Source: Oscarella lobularis (Eukaryota > Porifera > Homoscleromorpha > Homosclerophorida > Oscarellidae). From it: a stretch of 64,000 bases of DNA. The position numbers were made by a program, and so were the translations under genes. The DNA lies in contig NC_089194.1 in NCBI RefSeq assembly GCF_947507565.1, forward strand, positions 806,001 to 870,000, in the 5' to 3' direction. The notes under the pieces are model-generated. The model saw only the letters and a program-made list of their open reading frames with translations, was not told where the DNA came from and ran no database searches. This document shows, piece by piece, positions 33,379 through 46,229 of this stretch (position 1 is its first letter; every line of letters begins with the position of its first letter).

Positions 33379-35301
33379 GTGCAAGAGCTTCATTATGTCG
33401 TAAGAACTGTGCACGTGAACACTGCATTCTATTAATTGTTTCAAACTGCAAGTTTCGTATACGTACACAAACCGGTATAACAAAGAAGCACCCTCAACAG
33501 AACTAAAATTATTGAATCAAAAACTGACGACATTATTACGGGACTTTCATTTTTAGATAACGTGCTCTAACTGAGCTCACCTTGCACCTGCTCAAATGAG
33601 GGCTCAAATGGGCTCTACGACTCATCTACCGAAGCTGATGTCAGTGATCTGTCTTTGTATGTAAGTGTGAGAACTGGTATTTGCGTCGATGAGAGGCCAA
33701 AATCGCTTCACGAGGAGAAAGGGCCCCCCTTTAATTATCTTCTTCTTCGTACTCGTTTTCCTGCGAATCCGCCAGGCGCACGTTTCACTCGATTTTTCAG
33801 AAAGAAGAAGCTTGACTGGTTCTCAAACCGTTTCTAGTCGAACACGCCAATTAATTAATTGTAATTAGATTTTTTTGGTCTTGGCGGTCTTGGCTCGTTC
33901 GTCGACCAATAGCTAGCAGTTTCCTATAATAAATCATTTTGTCAGTCTTTTACCTAAGCCATGCAGCTCATTGCATCGGAACATTGCGTCGAACGTCGAC
34001 TTCGACAGAGGGACGAATCATCTGGTAGATGCTACCTCACTTCAAAACTACAAGGCATGCTTTCTATAACGATCGATTTCATGTATTAGGCTAAGGCTTG
34101 CTTTCTTTTTAGTCTAAATATAGGCTCTATAGTATTTATGATTGAACATCGAGGAGATCTTCGTTTATAAGCTCCTCTAGGTCCTTAAAGTGTCAACTGC
34201 GTTCCTAAAATAATTTCCTCCTACTGTAAGGCTTCTGTAGAAACAGGAAGCAAATTGCGCAGATGCAAGCTAATAGAGGACCCTTTGCCGTAGTTTTCTA
34301 TAAGGTAGCCTCAATGGCAGCTCTCTCTGTAAAATTATACAATTAATTATACTGTTGCGGTGAGTTTCCTTCAATGGCTACTCTCTCTGCAGTGTTTATG
34401 GGGGTGCCTCATTAGGGCTTCGTTTTGAATTAGACTTCGACGGAGCCACCTTACTTCATATTATCTAAGGCATGTTTTCTTTTTCAGACGTTTTTATTTT
34501 ATCTTTTCTTAAGTCTATGTGTTTTAGGTTTTTCTATTTTATCATTATAAATGATTTACGCCATTCCTAAATGTTACTGTTGTCGTGACGTCGAAGGGGC
34601 TGCAGCGTCTCAAAGGGATGCGATATTCTTCTCGTCGAGAGAATGCTGTATGTATAATGTGTAACATTTTTCTATCACAGATGTGCTTTTCCTTCACGTT
34701 GAGGTTTGTGACATCTCGACGGTCATCATGTTGTAGAGCCACGCCTCCGTACTAACAACTAAAGACGATCACCCGTGACTGTAGTGAATAATAAACTTTC
34801 GGTGAATCTAGCTACGAATTCGTTTCGCGACAAAAAGCAGTTCGTCTTCGAAACGACTATTTCTCTACCGCGGCTTCTTACAAGAGGATCCACGTCGTTC
34901 GAAACGTTTATTTCTCTATTCGATAGTCTACCGCGGCTTCTTAGAAGAGGTGGATCCACGTCATCTGTCGCTTCTTTCGCCGTAGAGGCCCCCATGACGT
35001 ACGCATGCGCACCGCACCAATGTAGCAGATGTTCAATCGAAGGAATGTTTGATTAAATACCTACAGTATCGCATTCGAGCAGGTGCATCTTTCAAATCAT
35101 TGAGCGCATGCGTACGCGCAAGTTCGTCACGATCGATGACGTGAGAACTTCGAACTAGCAATTGACCACGCCTCCAAGCCAGTACCAAATCAAAAGCCTA
35201 GCAATAGGAAAAAAGAAATAAAAGTACACCAATAAAAACGTGTAACAAAATAGGTTGATTAAAAATAGGAAGCCCTGACCGCGAGAAAACGCCCCAAAAA
35301 T
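33379..35301. other. Long intergenic stretch
   Basis: Nearly 2 kb without a supported gene. Small open frames (33655-33837, 34775-35056) have no recognisable motifs; the second owes its openness to a tandem repeat. Confidence 0.45.
34847..34962. repeat. Two-copy tandem repeat (about 51 and 65 bp)
   Basis: TCGAAACG(A/T)(C/T)TATTTCTCTA, then CCGCGGCTTCTTA and GATCCACGTC occur twice in the same order. The second copy has an extra segment of about 12 bases (TTCGATAGTCTA region) and three bases before GATCC. Confidence 0.7.
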
Positions 35302-38300
35302 TTACTGACCACACAGTTCAACGAATTTCATTTCTATAGCTCTTCGACTGATTCCACAAAACTCTATAAACGAACGTAGAAGCCGGCCCGCTGTCGACGA
35401 CCTTGATTGCTTCTTCCACAGCTCAAGAACCTTGAACGTTCAATACGAGAGACGTTATCGCGAGTGAATTCGCCAATATTCGTTCGATCGTTCAAGCAAG
35501 CAATCCTTGGTTCAAGCTAATATCGAGAGCAATAGCAAGAGCTTCCCATTTCGATTCGTCGACAGCAGCACACGCTTTGATCAACGCATCGGACACCGGC
35601 TCGTCATCGGAGGGAAAAGATCCTAATAAAGAAAGAATAATAGAAAAATAATTTTTCAAAGGTGCGAATACCTGAGGAAGGAAACTCGATTTCACGTGCA
35701 AGGATTACTAAGTCTCGGACGCAACAAACGCTATCTTTGTCTGGTCGAACGGAGAAGAGCTTGTCGTTGAGAGCCCTCCCATTGACCTTCTCATCGACTT
35801 CCCTCGACGAATAAATTGCCGGGTCTGCGTTCAACTTTTTCAGATGAGAGCTGTCCAGATAGAACCAGTTAAAAGAATGACACCCGGACTTCGTTCGTCG
35901 CACACGGCGGCGACCATTGACTTTACTTCGTCGACGAATTCCTTTGCAGTGACGTCAATCCACATTCATCATTGCTCGACCAGCGTACGATGACGTCGAT
36001 GCAATGGTGTCCTTTCTTTATGCTCATTGTGATGAGACACTCGATTACTTTGCTACCGCGGCGATCTTTGTTAATTTGATGCCGTCTTTCCATACGATAT
36101 GGCCGACGTTATCGATGCGAGAGCAGCGAGACTGAAGAATGACGAATAACGACGGCGAGATGATGTCGAGCGATTCGGCGCACTCGTATCTCTGGCCACG
36201 ATATACGTCGAGCGTCGAATCTTTCTCCCACGTGTCGGACGGCATTTTATCGTTAAGAAGAGCGGTAATCTGATACTTTCCTCCTTCGAGGGGAATGCAC
36301 AGTTCGAGGAAGAGAAGAACTTCGATTGATCCGTCCGCTGTCACGTACCACGAATGGAGACGGAGTGCCTTTCTTACTCAGATAACTATCGAATGCTCTC
36401 AGAGCCAATTTGATGTCTTCTTTTGACGCTTTGCCGAATTTTTCACGCGGCATGCAGAAGAGGAACCAGTGAGGAGCGAGAAGAGGACCGATGACGTTGC
36501 GACAAAGCCAGACGGGTCGAACGCAAATTCGACGACCCAGATTAATTATCTACATCAAAATAATTAAAATAAATACTCAAAAACACATATTTACTATTCC
36601 GGATGATTCAAGATATTCAACGGCGACTTTTTCTCGTCTTCGTTCAAAGTGATGCCGACCTCATCAGCGACCCTTCTCGAATTAGTCCCTCATTCTGCAG
36701 AAAAAAGGAAAATGGACGTTTTCTCTTCTCGTCGGGAAGAGAAAGATACTCTTCAATAGCGTGGCACAGTTTGGGAACATCATCCGCCGTCTGCGTACAG
36801 AAATCACTCAAGTGAACTAAGTGACTTTTCTGTCATTTACTTTGAGCATTTCTTCACGAATTATTTTCAGTTTTTCTCGGCAGTGCTTCATGCGATCTGA
36901 TTGGCTCTCACTGCAATCCATTTCGATCACGTGTGAAATTTCAAAGTTGTTTTGAAACTTTTCCTGAAGACGTTCTGCGACTTGTTCCAGCTCAAAGCGT
37001 ACTTCGACTCCCGCCTCCTCATTAAAACCGATGAGATTGAAGATGACAACAAGACGAATGAGCGAATTCAATTCATGCGGAAGCGTTCGCAATGCAGCCT
37101 TGGCGAACGCACACCAAAATTGTCCTTCTTCTAAAAGACGACAAACTGTTTCTGATGAAACCTTTTCTCCAATTGGAAGAACGAGAGTAAACAATGTATT
37201 GGACTTATTAAAGAAGAGACCATGTGCGCTGTGGAATGTGGGTTGGGCAACAAAGTCCCACCACGATCCTTTGCCAACTTCTTCATTTTCACAATTATGG
37301 ATATCAACCCCGGGTGTACGCTCTTTTTCTTTGGGTGGGGCTTGATTGAGTTGAAGAAGAGAATTCACGTACGTCGTTTTCCCGCCATTTCGCAGCCAAC
37401 TACGCACGATTTAATTGAATCGATACGAACTTTTTCTTGTTGAAGAACGGAAAATCGGGCAGCGTCCTATTAAAATAGTTACATACGGGAACTCAATCAA
37501 AATGATAACTTACGTAATGCCGTCGAAGGTGATCTCTCCTTTCACCATCACGTGCCACCTCATAAGGTGTCTTTCTGTTCTGAAATTTACGTATATAAAT
37601 TATTTTCAATTGGGAATGAAACCTGTCACCTTGTCTTGACACGTGACGACACAACCCTTCTCAATCAATAGATCAATAATTGACTTGTCCACGCTTGAAA
37701 ATCTCTTTGCAACTATATGTCATGCATTTTGTTTGTTCTACAAAGATTTGAATAGAGAACGAGTGAGGAACGAGCGTTTTGACTATCCTTATCTCTGAGA
37801 GAATTATCAGCTCCTAACTCAATTAGTTGCTGAATGGCGATGAAAGAAAGAGCGTCATAATATGCGTGCAATAAGGGTGTCCATCCCATCTAAAAGAAGA
37901 ATTGCTAAACGAAAATTCAAAATATGGTAAGACTGCAACCTCATCAACAGCATTGATATCAATGCCTTTCTCAATGACAAGATATCGAAGATCTTTCAGT
38001 TTGTCATCATCACACTTTGAAGAGAAGGTGGCATAAAACAAAGCCGTCTTTCCTCGCTGAATAAATTTAGACGGCGATTTGTTGACTAAATTTGTAGCAA
38101 ATAAACAACATCTCACGTGATCTTTTGCTCGACAGTCCGCTCCTTTTTCATCCAAGTAGCGAACTTTCGCTGAACGATCAATGGGACTTGCACACGCCCA
38201 CATAAAAGGCGTTATGCCTTCCTGAAGATGAAATGAGAATAAAAGTATCACAAGTGAAATCTTCTAACTGAGTAGTTGACGCTATTTATATCAGCGTTGT

Positions 38301-39353
38301 GTTCCAAGAGCCACTTTACTCCTAAAATACTTCCACTTTAGCAGGCAAGATGCAGAGGAATCAACTCATACTATTACAAATATTGCCCATGTAGAAACAA
38401 AAGCACATCATATAAAACCCTATCAACAGCGTTGACGCCCAATCCTTTTTCATTAACGAGATAATGAAATATCTCGTTTGCTTTTTAGATAACAAAAGTT
38501 GATTTGTAGCAGCCCAATCCTATATATAAATCAAAAGTAATGGTTGCGAAAGAGAGGCTTGATATTAATTTTATTACTATATCAGATGGTTACAAAATGT
38601 ATCCATGTTCTTCGAGATAAATAATTTTCTTCATTGTGTCAACAGAACTTCGACAGGCATAAGAATATGGCGTACATCCATCCTAAAACAGAGTGATGAG
38701 TGAAACGATATGAAATCAATTCCAAGTCATACCCAGTCTTTCCCCTTGACATTTGCACCGCGATTGACGAGCCACTGAACGCCATAAAAATTTCCCCACT
38801 TGCACGCACAGTGAAGTGGGCGGTATCCAGGATACTGCATCCACGCATCAATTAATTACCAATCCAAAACGCATTCATACGTAGTCTGATTCCTCTTCAA
38901 TGTCTTGATTCTTTTGCACAAACGCATAACTGAGCCAATAATCAGCTTCCTCCACCCTCTCAAACTTTCTTCCTGCCACATAGTGAATTAATGAAAAGTC
39001 ATTCTTGAACTAACGAAAAGGAGAATACAATGGTATGCAGCGATGAAAAACGCGACTTCTTCATACCTGACCAGATCGAAATCCTTTTTCTGTAGAAAGA
39101 AAACGGAGCAATTTATCCTCATTTCTCTTCTTCGCGAGTATCTTGGTCAATCTTGTGATCGCGGACGAGATCGATCATTCTCGGAGTGTGTTTCTGCCAA
39201 CAACAATCAGCCAACTAATTAATGAATAACAACGTTTTTCGTCGTGAGTTGGCCATTCCACGAATTCGTTTTTGGTTCATTCGATCACACTACTCAGCCT
39301 CGACTTACATGTCCCTCGACGTCTTCTTTCGGCGAAGAGAACAAAGAAGCCAT
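35302..39353 (-). CDS. Ankyrin-Roc-COR-Death domain protein (DAPK1-like without kinase), copy with a premature stop
   Basis: The start at 39353 (MASLFSSPKEDVEGH, then a GTAAG donor) is clear. Ankyrin exons run from about 38860 to 37600 (RPLHCACKWGNFYGVQWLVN; GITPFMWACASPIDRSAKV; TALFYATFSSKCDDD). The Roc GTPase exon has P-loop GCEMAGKTTYVNSLL and WDFVAQPTFHSAHG at the G3 position; the G4 NKxD-like motif looks lost (FNLIGFNEEA). The COR-like region lies at about 36560-36050 and a Death domain at the C terminus (VSDALIKACAAVDESKWEAL; VLELWKKQSRSSTAGRLL; stop at 35302). One ankyrin repeat (HLAC-stop-SGSILGVKWLLE) has an in-frame TAA at 38338-38340, and the Death-domain exons need frame changes near 35470. 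The family acts in apoptosis and autophagy signalling. Possibly a pseudogene. Confidence 0.6.
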
Positions 39354-39670
39354 AGCGACAAAGAATAACTAAAGCATGCGCACACGGCTTACTGAATCTC
39401 ATGACTATAGTGGTGACGTCACAGATCTGTAATGAATTAATTACACAATTCAAATCAACTGTAAAACTGCAAGTATGTAATTATTACCAATTCGTCTTTT
39501 CCTTCGCTTCCATTCAGTTTCAAGGAAAAGATTCAACTCATTCTTTTCAGCGTTGTCGGTGTTCTTACGTACAAAAAAAGTATTTTCGGTTATTAACGTT
39601 AGTGCAGGGGCAATAGAAAAACATCTGAAGTCGCAAGTCAGGCGTAAAACTTCCAACTTTTTCAATTTAT

Positions 39671-40360
39671 TTACTTTCGACAGCACGAAATCTTACATCC
39701 TTCCGTTTCAAACTTGAACTTGTAATCGTACGTCAACTAGAAAAGAAAGAGCCTCACCCTCCCGCCCGGTATATAAGATGCAAAGCAGAGAGAAATACCT
39801 CTTCGCCTTTCTCGATGAAACGCTTCGAAATAATAATAATCTTCTTCTCTTTGTCAATCTGAACGACTTCGGCGACGCAATTGAGATCGCACGAATGATT
39901 GATGTAGACTATCTACATAGGTAAAAACAGATATCAATATAAAAAGGAAATTAAACGCGAAGAGAGAGAGAGAAGACGAAAGACGTTCTTATACCGCGCC
40001 AATCCGCCGTGCATCGTCGCATCGATCACTTGCTCCGAATCGATACGAAGCATATAACAACCGCGTCTCTATTTATTTATTACGACGTCAAAAAACAACA
40101 AGCGACGTCATAAATACGCGAGCTAGCGAAACTGAATCTTTTCGCGTCGATTTGCCACTTCGTTCCGAATAATTAATCCCTTGTACTCAATAACCATCGT
40201 ATGATCTTCATTTTGGGGTTTTTGCGCCAAAACGTAAGCCGGCCGTTGCTCTTCAATGAGAGCAGGAAATTGGTATTTATCAGTTTTTGATCGGAGAATG
40301 GATAGCATAATTCTAAGCGACATAGAAGTGAGATCGTATCTTCGACACTTTCCCACTCCT
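39671..40360 (-). CDS. Truncated trithorax/SET1-type SET domain fused to a COR fragment
   Basis: Exons reading leftward encode MVIEYKGLIIRNEVANRREK, then CYMLRIDSEQVIDATMHGGL, then YINHSCDLNCVAEVVQIDKE and KRFIEKGEE, joined in phase 0 to LTYDYKFKF, stop at 39671. This is the order of a SETD1/KMT2-type histone H3K4 methyltransferase SET domain (usual MVIEY-GE-IR, YMFRID, FINHSCDPNC, GEELTYDYKF). Deviations: the NHSCDPN Pro is Leu, and the post-SET cysteine motif is replaced by CKISCCRK. One splice junction (LAR to YINHSC) is off phase with the sites I can see. Upstream the frame continues into a COR-domain fragment (TDKYQFPALIEEQRPAYV), so the normal N-SET/pre-SET region is missing. Probably a relic or a new chimera. 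Confidence 0.6.
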
Positions 40361-41075
40361 GCTGGTGGTTAAAAATCTCTAGCACACTCTTGATTTGATC
40401 TTTGCTAGCTGTGCCAGAAGCAGACCGATCGAGATGAACTGGAAAATTCCAGGGAGAGAAGAGCCGACCAACAACTTTATGGCACAGCCACGGCGGATCC
40501 AAAATAAGGGTATTATCAATAACAAGAATCTATATAAAAATAAAAGAAAATTCAGAGCGATAGATTATGAACGTGCACTCACTTCTCCAATTCTTGCAAA
40601 AAGTCTACGAGTAGGCCTTGAACTTAATCTGAAAGACGCTGTGAACCATAAACAATGTCTAAGGAAATAAAACGGACGCAGGTAGATTTGTCCTTCTAAA
40701 TAAATGACAAATTCAAAAGAAACCGTGATGAGGAAATTGCGCGCATTGCCGCCTCCAGGAATAAGACCGTTGCTTTTGAAGAAAGAAATAGTGTAATGCC
40801 GCAGATCTTGAGCAAGGCGAAAGCTGGATTTCTTGGCCAATATAGATATGAACTTTTCAAAAAGCATCTGTGATCCGCTCGGATTTCGTAGAACTGGGAG
40901 AAAAATTTCCTGCGTAATCTCGACCATACAAGGAACTTCACTGCATGGCCGTCTAAAAAAGGATTAGAGCTAAAAGTAGAAAAGACTAACTTCTGAACAC
41001 CAAGACTACTCGACCGCGTTTATAAGCACAGACGTCTTATATACCTTAATAGTGAGACGTTTTACCCTCTCTGGT
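40205..41075 (-). pseudogene. Duplicated Roc-COR fragment (copy of 49307-50182)
   Basis: About 870 bases closely matching the COR part of the gene at 47860-51094, including its introns, so it arose by DNA-level duplication rather than through RNA. Relative to the intact copy it has small insertions near 40280 (two bases) and near 40230 (one base), which break the COR frame and place its end in frame with the SET sequence. The segment DPPWLCHKVVGRLFSPWNFP is still recognisable. Homology stops abruptly near 40206 (join to SET) and near 41075. Confidence 0.75.
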
Positions 41076-41132
41076 TTTACCTAGCTAGCTAAGAGCAAGA
41101 GAGGGCTATTTCCCGTGAGGTGTGTATGGTCA

Positions 41133-41216
41133 CAGGGGCGTATTTAGAAATCGAGATGAGGATATCCCGTTGCGCTCGCGCAGAAAAATATTTATGACCA
41201 CGCCTACTCAAATTTA
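41133..41216. mobile_element. hAT-like MITE fragment
   Basis: Begins CAGGGGCGTATTTAGAAATC, a typical hAT-type end, and reaches CCACGCCTACTCAAATTTAA. No clear 8-bp target duplication. Very short, so a solo-end remnant is possible. Confidence 0.3.
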
Positions 41217-41709
41217 ACTTTTTTCTTACTTAGCAAAACTTTACTACGATTAATTGTTAACTTTCTGGATAACCCGATTCCACAAGCCAGCCACTGCTTA
41301 TCAGCGCTTGTAACCCCACTTTCGACCGAGAAGTGCCTCAGAATCACGCCTGTGCAAAAAACGCAGTGCGCATGAAAGCATTCATATAAGATCGTAGACG
41401 TCCTCGTCATTGTGCATGAGCTCTTTTGTAATCCACAGTAACACTTTTAGTCCCGAATTAAGCGTTATCAAGCTAATTTAATTCGTAGAGGTACCTACTA
41501 ATCTAGCTTTTACTTGCAAATCACTTGGCGTTTTCTTTGTTCTTCTTCTAGGGAGTGAATATCAGAAAGATTCGCTATAACATCTTTTCTCCCATACAGA
41601 CATCATGAGGCAGCTGAAGAAAAAGTGAAGAACACAAAACACGAACATAAAAGCAAGACTTTGCGTCAGATTTTACTTGGCAAGTCTAACTTCCCTCATT
41701 GTCTACAAT

Positions 41710-44651
41710 CTAGTTGTGTGATTCTTGTTCGGCGTCATTTGCTACCTTTCTGGAATTATCTTCTTTCCCTTCTTCGCCTGCATTGCTTTCTGTCGCCATA
41801 CCAGCGGCCGTCTCGTAAAGAGGCGATACAGTCATGTTGATATCCGTGTTCGCCGCAGCACTGGTACTTTCGTTTTTTTCTTCTAATCTAACCTCTCTTA
41901 ACTCTGTTGTATTGTCCGCACTCATTTTTAAGCCATCGTTGGCGTTTCTTTTCCTCTTTATCAAAATGTAAACCAGGAACAGAAAGAAGGAGGCAACGAC
42001 TCCACTGAAAAAACAGGCTACTGCTACTCCAACGCATTGGCAACCAGACGCTAAATCAAACATCGATAACGTTGACATTATGACATTTTTAATATATAAA
42101 AGATTACATGAAACTGCAAGAGTAAACGTCGACTTGTCTGACCCAGCTGAGTTTGACGCTTTGCACGTATAAACGTTTCCGTGTTGACTATTAGTTACTT
42201 CTCCGAGTACAAGAGTTTTTGTGGTGGCATATGGAGAGCCATCTAGACTGTAGTCAGTGATTGTGTCGGCAATTGGCACAACGTCGTCTCCAAGCATCCA
42301 GATTACGGATGGCTTTGGATACCCTTGAGCTAAGCAAGAAACATGCATTTTATCACCACCTGAAGTTTTAGGCTTTAGTTCCGCAATTCTTGGCCACACT
42401 ATAAAACAAAAGATGTCGAAACAGATATAATATTTTAGGACGTACCAGACACCATAGCATGAGTAGCAGCATCGTTTCCTATTGCATTGCTTGCTGTGCA
42501 CGTAAATATCCCACCACTATCTGCTCCTTTTTCGTTTGTCACATAAACGCTACTTGCTGCTACACCTAATTCACCTGCAGAAATTTCCGTTTTGCTGAGT
42601 GAACTGCTACCGCTCGGAGATATCCACGTGATTGACGGAAGAGGAAATCCACTTGCAGAACACGTCAACGTTGCGTTAAGGCAGTGATTCACAGTCTTGT
42701 TTATTAGTGATCTAACAATTTTAGGATGCCCTAAAAAATTATATTGGTATCTAAGGCAGTTAATGAATGGCGTATTACATAATACTGAGATTTGTTTAGT
42801 GCCGTTATGTAGTCGTCCATTGTGAGCAACGCAGTGATAGTTTCCTCCTTTTAGTACTTCAATTGTGCTTACGACAGCGAGCCCGTTTTGAGCATGAGTT
42901 GTGGAACCGATGACGTGCCCATCCGGCCCAGTCCATTCAATTCGTGGAGTGGGGCATCCTCTGGCAGAGCAACTCAACGTTGTTTCATTGTGATTAGGAG
43001 AGCTTATTGTGACGTCGGTGCTTGATCCAGTTACGGTCGGATCAGTTCCTGCAAATACGTCGCAATGCCCGTGGAATTGCCCGCACAAATCATACCTGTA
43101 CAATCAAAAATCTGAACTTCACACAACGACAACGAGGATTGAGCTTTGTCTGATGCTACAATGTACACGTACTTCCCGATCGGTCTCCTGTCACATATCA
43201 CTCGGATAGAAGACGTGATTCCTGATGCTGGATTGTTCCACCGTGTTCCACACATGACATTACTTCTTCCGGAATTGGTTGTATCATTACCAACGTAAAC
43301 ACTGAATCCGTTCATTTCGCTCAATGCTTTTCTGTCTGGCAGTGGAGTGATTATTACGCTATAAATTGCTCGTGCTTTAACTGATTGCAAACGCCACCAT
43401 GTTCCAGGTCTCTGAGCGGAACGATAACAACCATTTTCTCCTGTCTGAAAACTCTGATCCAAAGATTTTGACACCATTGTTGCCGTATTCAATTCACTTA
43501 GGGCTGTTGCTACTGATGAGCCGTATATGTGGAGAGTTGTCCCTGCAACAGATTTCAATTTAATTCATACGCTAATGCGCCTAGAAAAAATATTTTTACC
43601 CCATCTCCCAATTTGTAATTCGCAAACTTCCAGCATAATGGGATTTGAGCTTTTGGCTTGAATACTAATATCTTTCACAAATTTTTCGATTGTGCTAGTG
43701 GGGAAAGCTGCCAGACGTTTATCTTCAGCTGCTCTCACTCTCAATTCTTCATAATTGTCACTTCCGTTGTTAGACAAATGTGCTCCAGCTGATAGTGAGT
43801 ACGTCGCACCAGATTTAATGTTAACGTAAAGTAAAAGATTAACTATATACAGTGGCCACGGAAAACGAATACTAACTGACTGGAAAGTAGATGATTGTTT
43901 CGTTGATGCACACGTTGCAGCGTCATCATCAATTGCACGACTAAATGGCGCATACGGATCCTCTCTTGGTTGAACTAAGTAGTATTCTCCTTTGTACGCC
44001 GTGTACGACGGATAGTAAACACCTAGATAAACGCAACAAACATTTGAAGGAAGAACTCGTTTTAAATAAAAAAAGTTCATCTTGCCTTCCCAATTAAGAA
44101 AGACTTCACATAGAGCCAAGTGAATAGCCGTAGATGATGCAAGAAGAACGTGGATGTACCGTCCTTTTGTACCCAGAATGCATTGAAATTGCTGCCGAGT
44201 TTTGGCATCATCAAATGAGCTGTCTTTGTTTTCACATAGAGTGTGCCCAGAGCTAACGGAGTCACTGATGTCATCTACATAGACCGTTAGACCACTCATA
44301 TCTCTTTTCTTAACGTCAGGCTGATGATATGCGTCGTCATCTCGAAGGTCAACGAAAACGTTCATTATAATTTTGCTTTCACCCAAGTCCAATTTCCACC
44401 ATGGATTGACCTCTTTTTTTTGAAACGAAACAGTTTGGCCACAAGTGACTATCAACTCCATCTACGGCCCACTGTGGAACAAAAGTAATTCCTTCATCTT
44501 CCAGCACGCTAGATGATGTAACGAAATTAGAATAGATGTCGTCAATAAGTGTATCTGCAAATATAAATGTCAGCAAGGAAGTGACAAAAATTCTTAATTA
44601 ACCTGAAAAAACAGTCGCAAAAAGCAGGATTTGAACAAAAAGATACCTCAT
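41710..44651 (-). CDS. F5/8C (discoidin) - Ig - transmembrane receptor
   Basis: Exon 1 (44651-44603) is a signal peptide, MRYLFVQILLFATVFS. Exon 2 (44554-43600) has discoidin-like sequence (NPWWKLDLGESKIIMNVFVD; LCEVFLNWEG) and a second, weaker module. Exon 3 (about 43545-43100) is another F5/8C/fucolectin-like domain (WWRLQSVKARAIYS; NGFSVYVGNDTTN; LSLCEVQIFDC). Three Ig domains follow (TTLSCSARGCPTPRIEW; ATLTCSASGFPLPSITW; HVSCLAQGYPKPSVIW), then a transmembrane helix (VGVAVACFFSGVVASFFLFL) with a basic stop-transfer and a tail of about 90 residues containing SPLYETAAGMA. It should be a type I surface adhesion or recognition receptor. Exon 2 changes frame near 44460, between WAVDGVDS and TCGQTVSF, as if one base were extra. 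Confidence 0.7.
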
Positions 44652-46229
44652 ATTGATTGAAAATAGCCTAACAATTTATGAGAGCAGAAGATGTCAGGAA
44701 AACGTAAAAGAGGTGGGGGAGTCTATATTCGGACAGAATCGATTCTCGGACAATTTCGTCCTTTCTCTTCCTCACAGAGCCGCCTTGAATTTAGTTATTC
44801 TGACAGTATTGATATTAGACATGTCTGCCTGCTAATACTGCGGAGCCGAGGCAGACCAAGGAACCGGAAAGGGATTTGTTTGTTTTCATTCTGCAACTTA
44901 ATATGAGACCACTGTAATCGCATCAGGTCAAAGGGGTTTAAATTTCACGCCAACGGTACAATTTTAGTGCCAAAGCCGCATACCAATCTACACTTGCTCT
45001 ATCTATTTCTGTTGCGAAGAAAATTGAGACTACAAATTTCAGCACTCGTTTGAAAACGCAATAAATACGGTGGAACATTTATTAACTTCCAGTTTCTGAG
45101 TTTAGCTAAATTTAATTAAAAATGTTAAACAAAGATTTTGCAAACAAATGCCGCTGTGCACTTTTTACCTATCTGCATGTCAGAACCAATATCTCTAACG
45201 GAAGGTTGCAACCCTCTCAACCCCTCTCGATCCCTCTCCCACTCAAATCCACCAGTGTTAGAACGTTTAATAATAGGATGGCTGCAATTCTATCTGGACT
45301 GCGGGCTTTCCTTGTCAACCGTAAATTTTGAGTACAAACACCATGCAACGCCTAAAACACCTTCACTGTTCCTTGGTCCACCCTAACTTTAGGATGGTGA
45401 AGATGCTGTTCATTAATTAAGCTTTCAGAAAAACTAAAACTCGGCCGGCTCTGCGCTCGACTTGGAAGCATGAAGGAGTCCTGGAATCAGCTAGCACTGT
45501 CTGAGTACCGATACACCCCCTCGATCTACTTCTCCTCAGGCCAGAAACGGAAAGTTTCTCTTTTCTATACCTTTTTTGAGCAGCCTCGGGTTTGTGATGT
45601 TTTGGATATCCAAGGAAAAACTTCTTTTACGTCTTCTCCGGGACAGTTTAATCGTATCCCGGATACGTTCTTGGTGTGTCGCTTGGCTGAATCAGCTATG
45701 TCTTTGTGCGAGTTGGACGCAGTGCATTACGACAGAGAGTCTAAGTGCGATATTTCTATTCTATTTTGCACGATCTAGCTGTTCGTGTGCTTCCGTGTCG
45801 TCTTAGGTGAGGGACCCCGCAACGCGTGCCCGCAACCCAACGACTAGTACCGGTACCCGGCTCACTCCTTGCCGATTATCGGGTGATGTTTTGTGCAATT
45901 AAGATTCACTTTGCGAACTGGCAAGAAGATTTTCTACTAGTCCGGGAATCCAGGTTATTTAATATTTATAGAATGTCAATTTCAGTATGTGCATGCAATT
46001 CCTAGCAGGATATGAAAGATGCTAAACATAGGAAACAGACTTTTGTACTTACTAGTAATTCGTCCTAAAAGTGTTACTTTGAGTTTCTTGCCTATTTCAA
46101 GCGAAAAAAGGAAACCAACAGCGGACCGCAAAACTACGACATTGATTTTCTTGAAGATCTTTAAAGTAAGAAGCATTTTTGATTGAACGGCTAAATCTTT
46201 TACAGAAAAATAGGCACGTGCTGAAACTA
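44652..46229. other. Intergenic stretch
   Basis: About 1.6 kb, upstream of the receptor gene, with no recognisable gene. Plus frames of 69-102 codons (45122-45386, 45470-45778) lack motifs and splice context. Confidence 0.45.

Noticed and set aside
34775-35056. 93-residue plus frame as a gene
   Set aside because: Its open frame comes from a two-copy tandem repeat and both strands are open, so coding is not supported.
39450-39686. 78-residue minus frame (MLSKVNKLKKLEVLRLTCDF...)
   Set aside because: It overlaps the true stop and 3' flank of the SET fragment in another frame and has no independent support.
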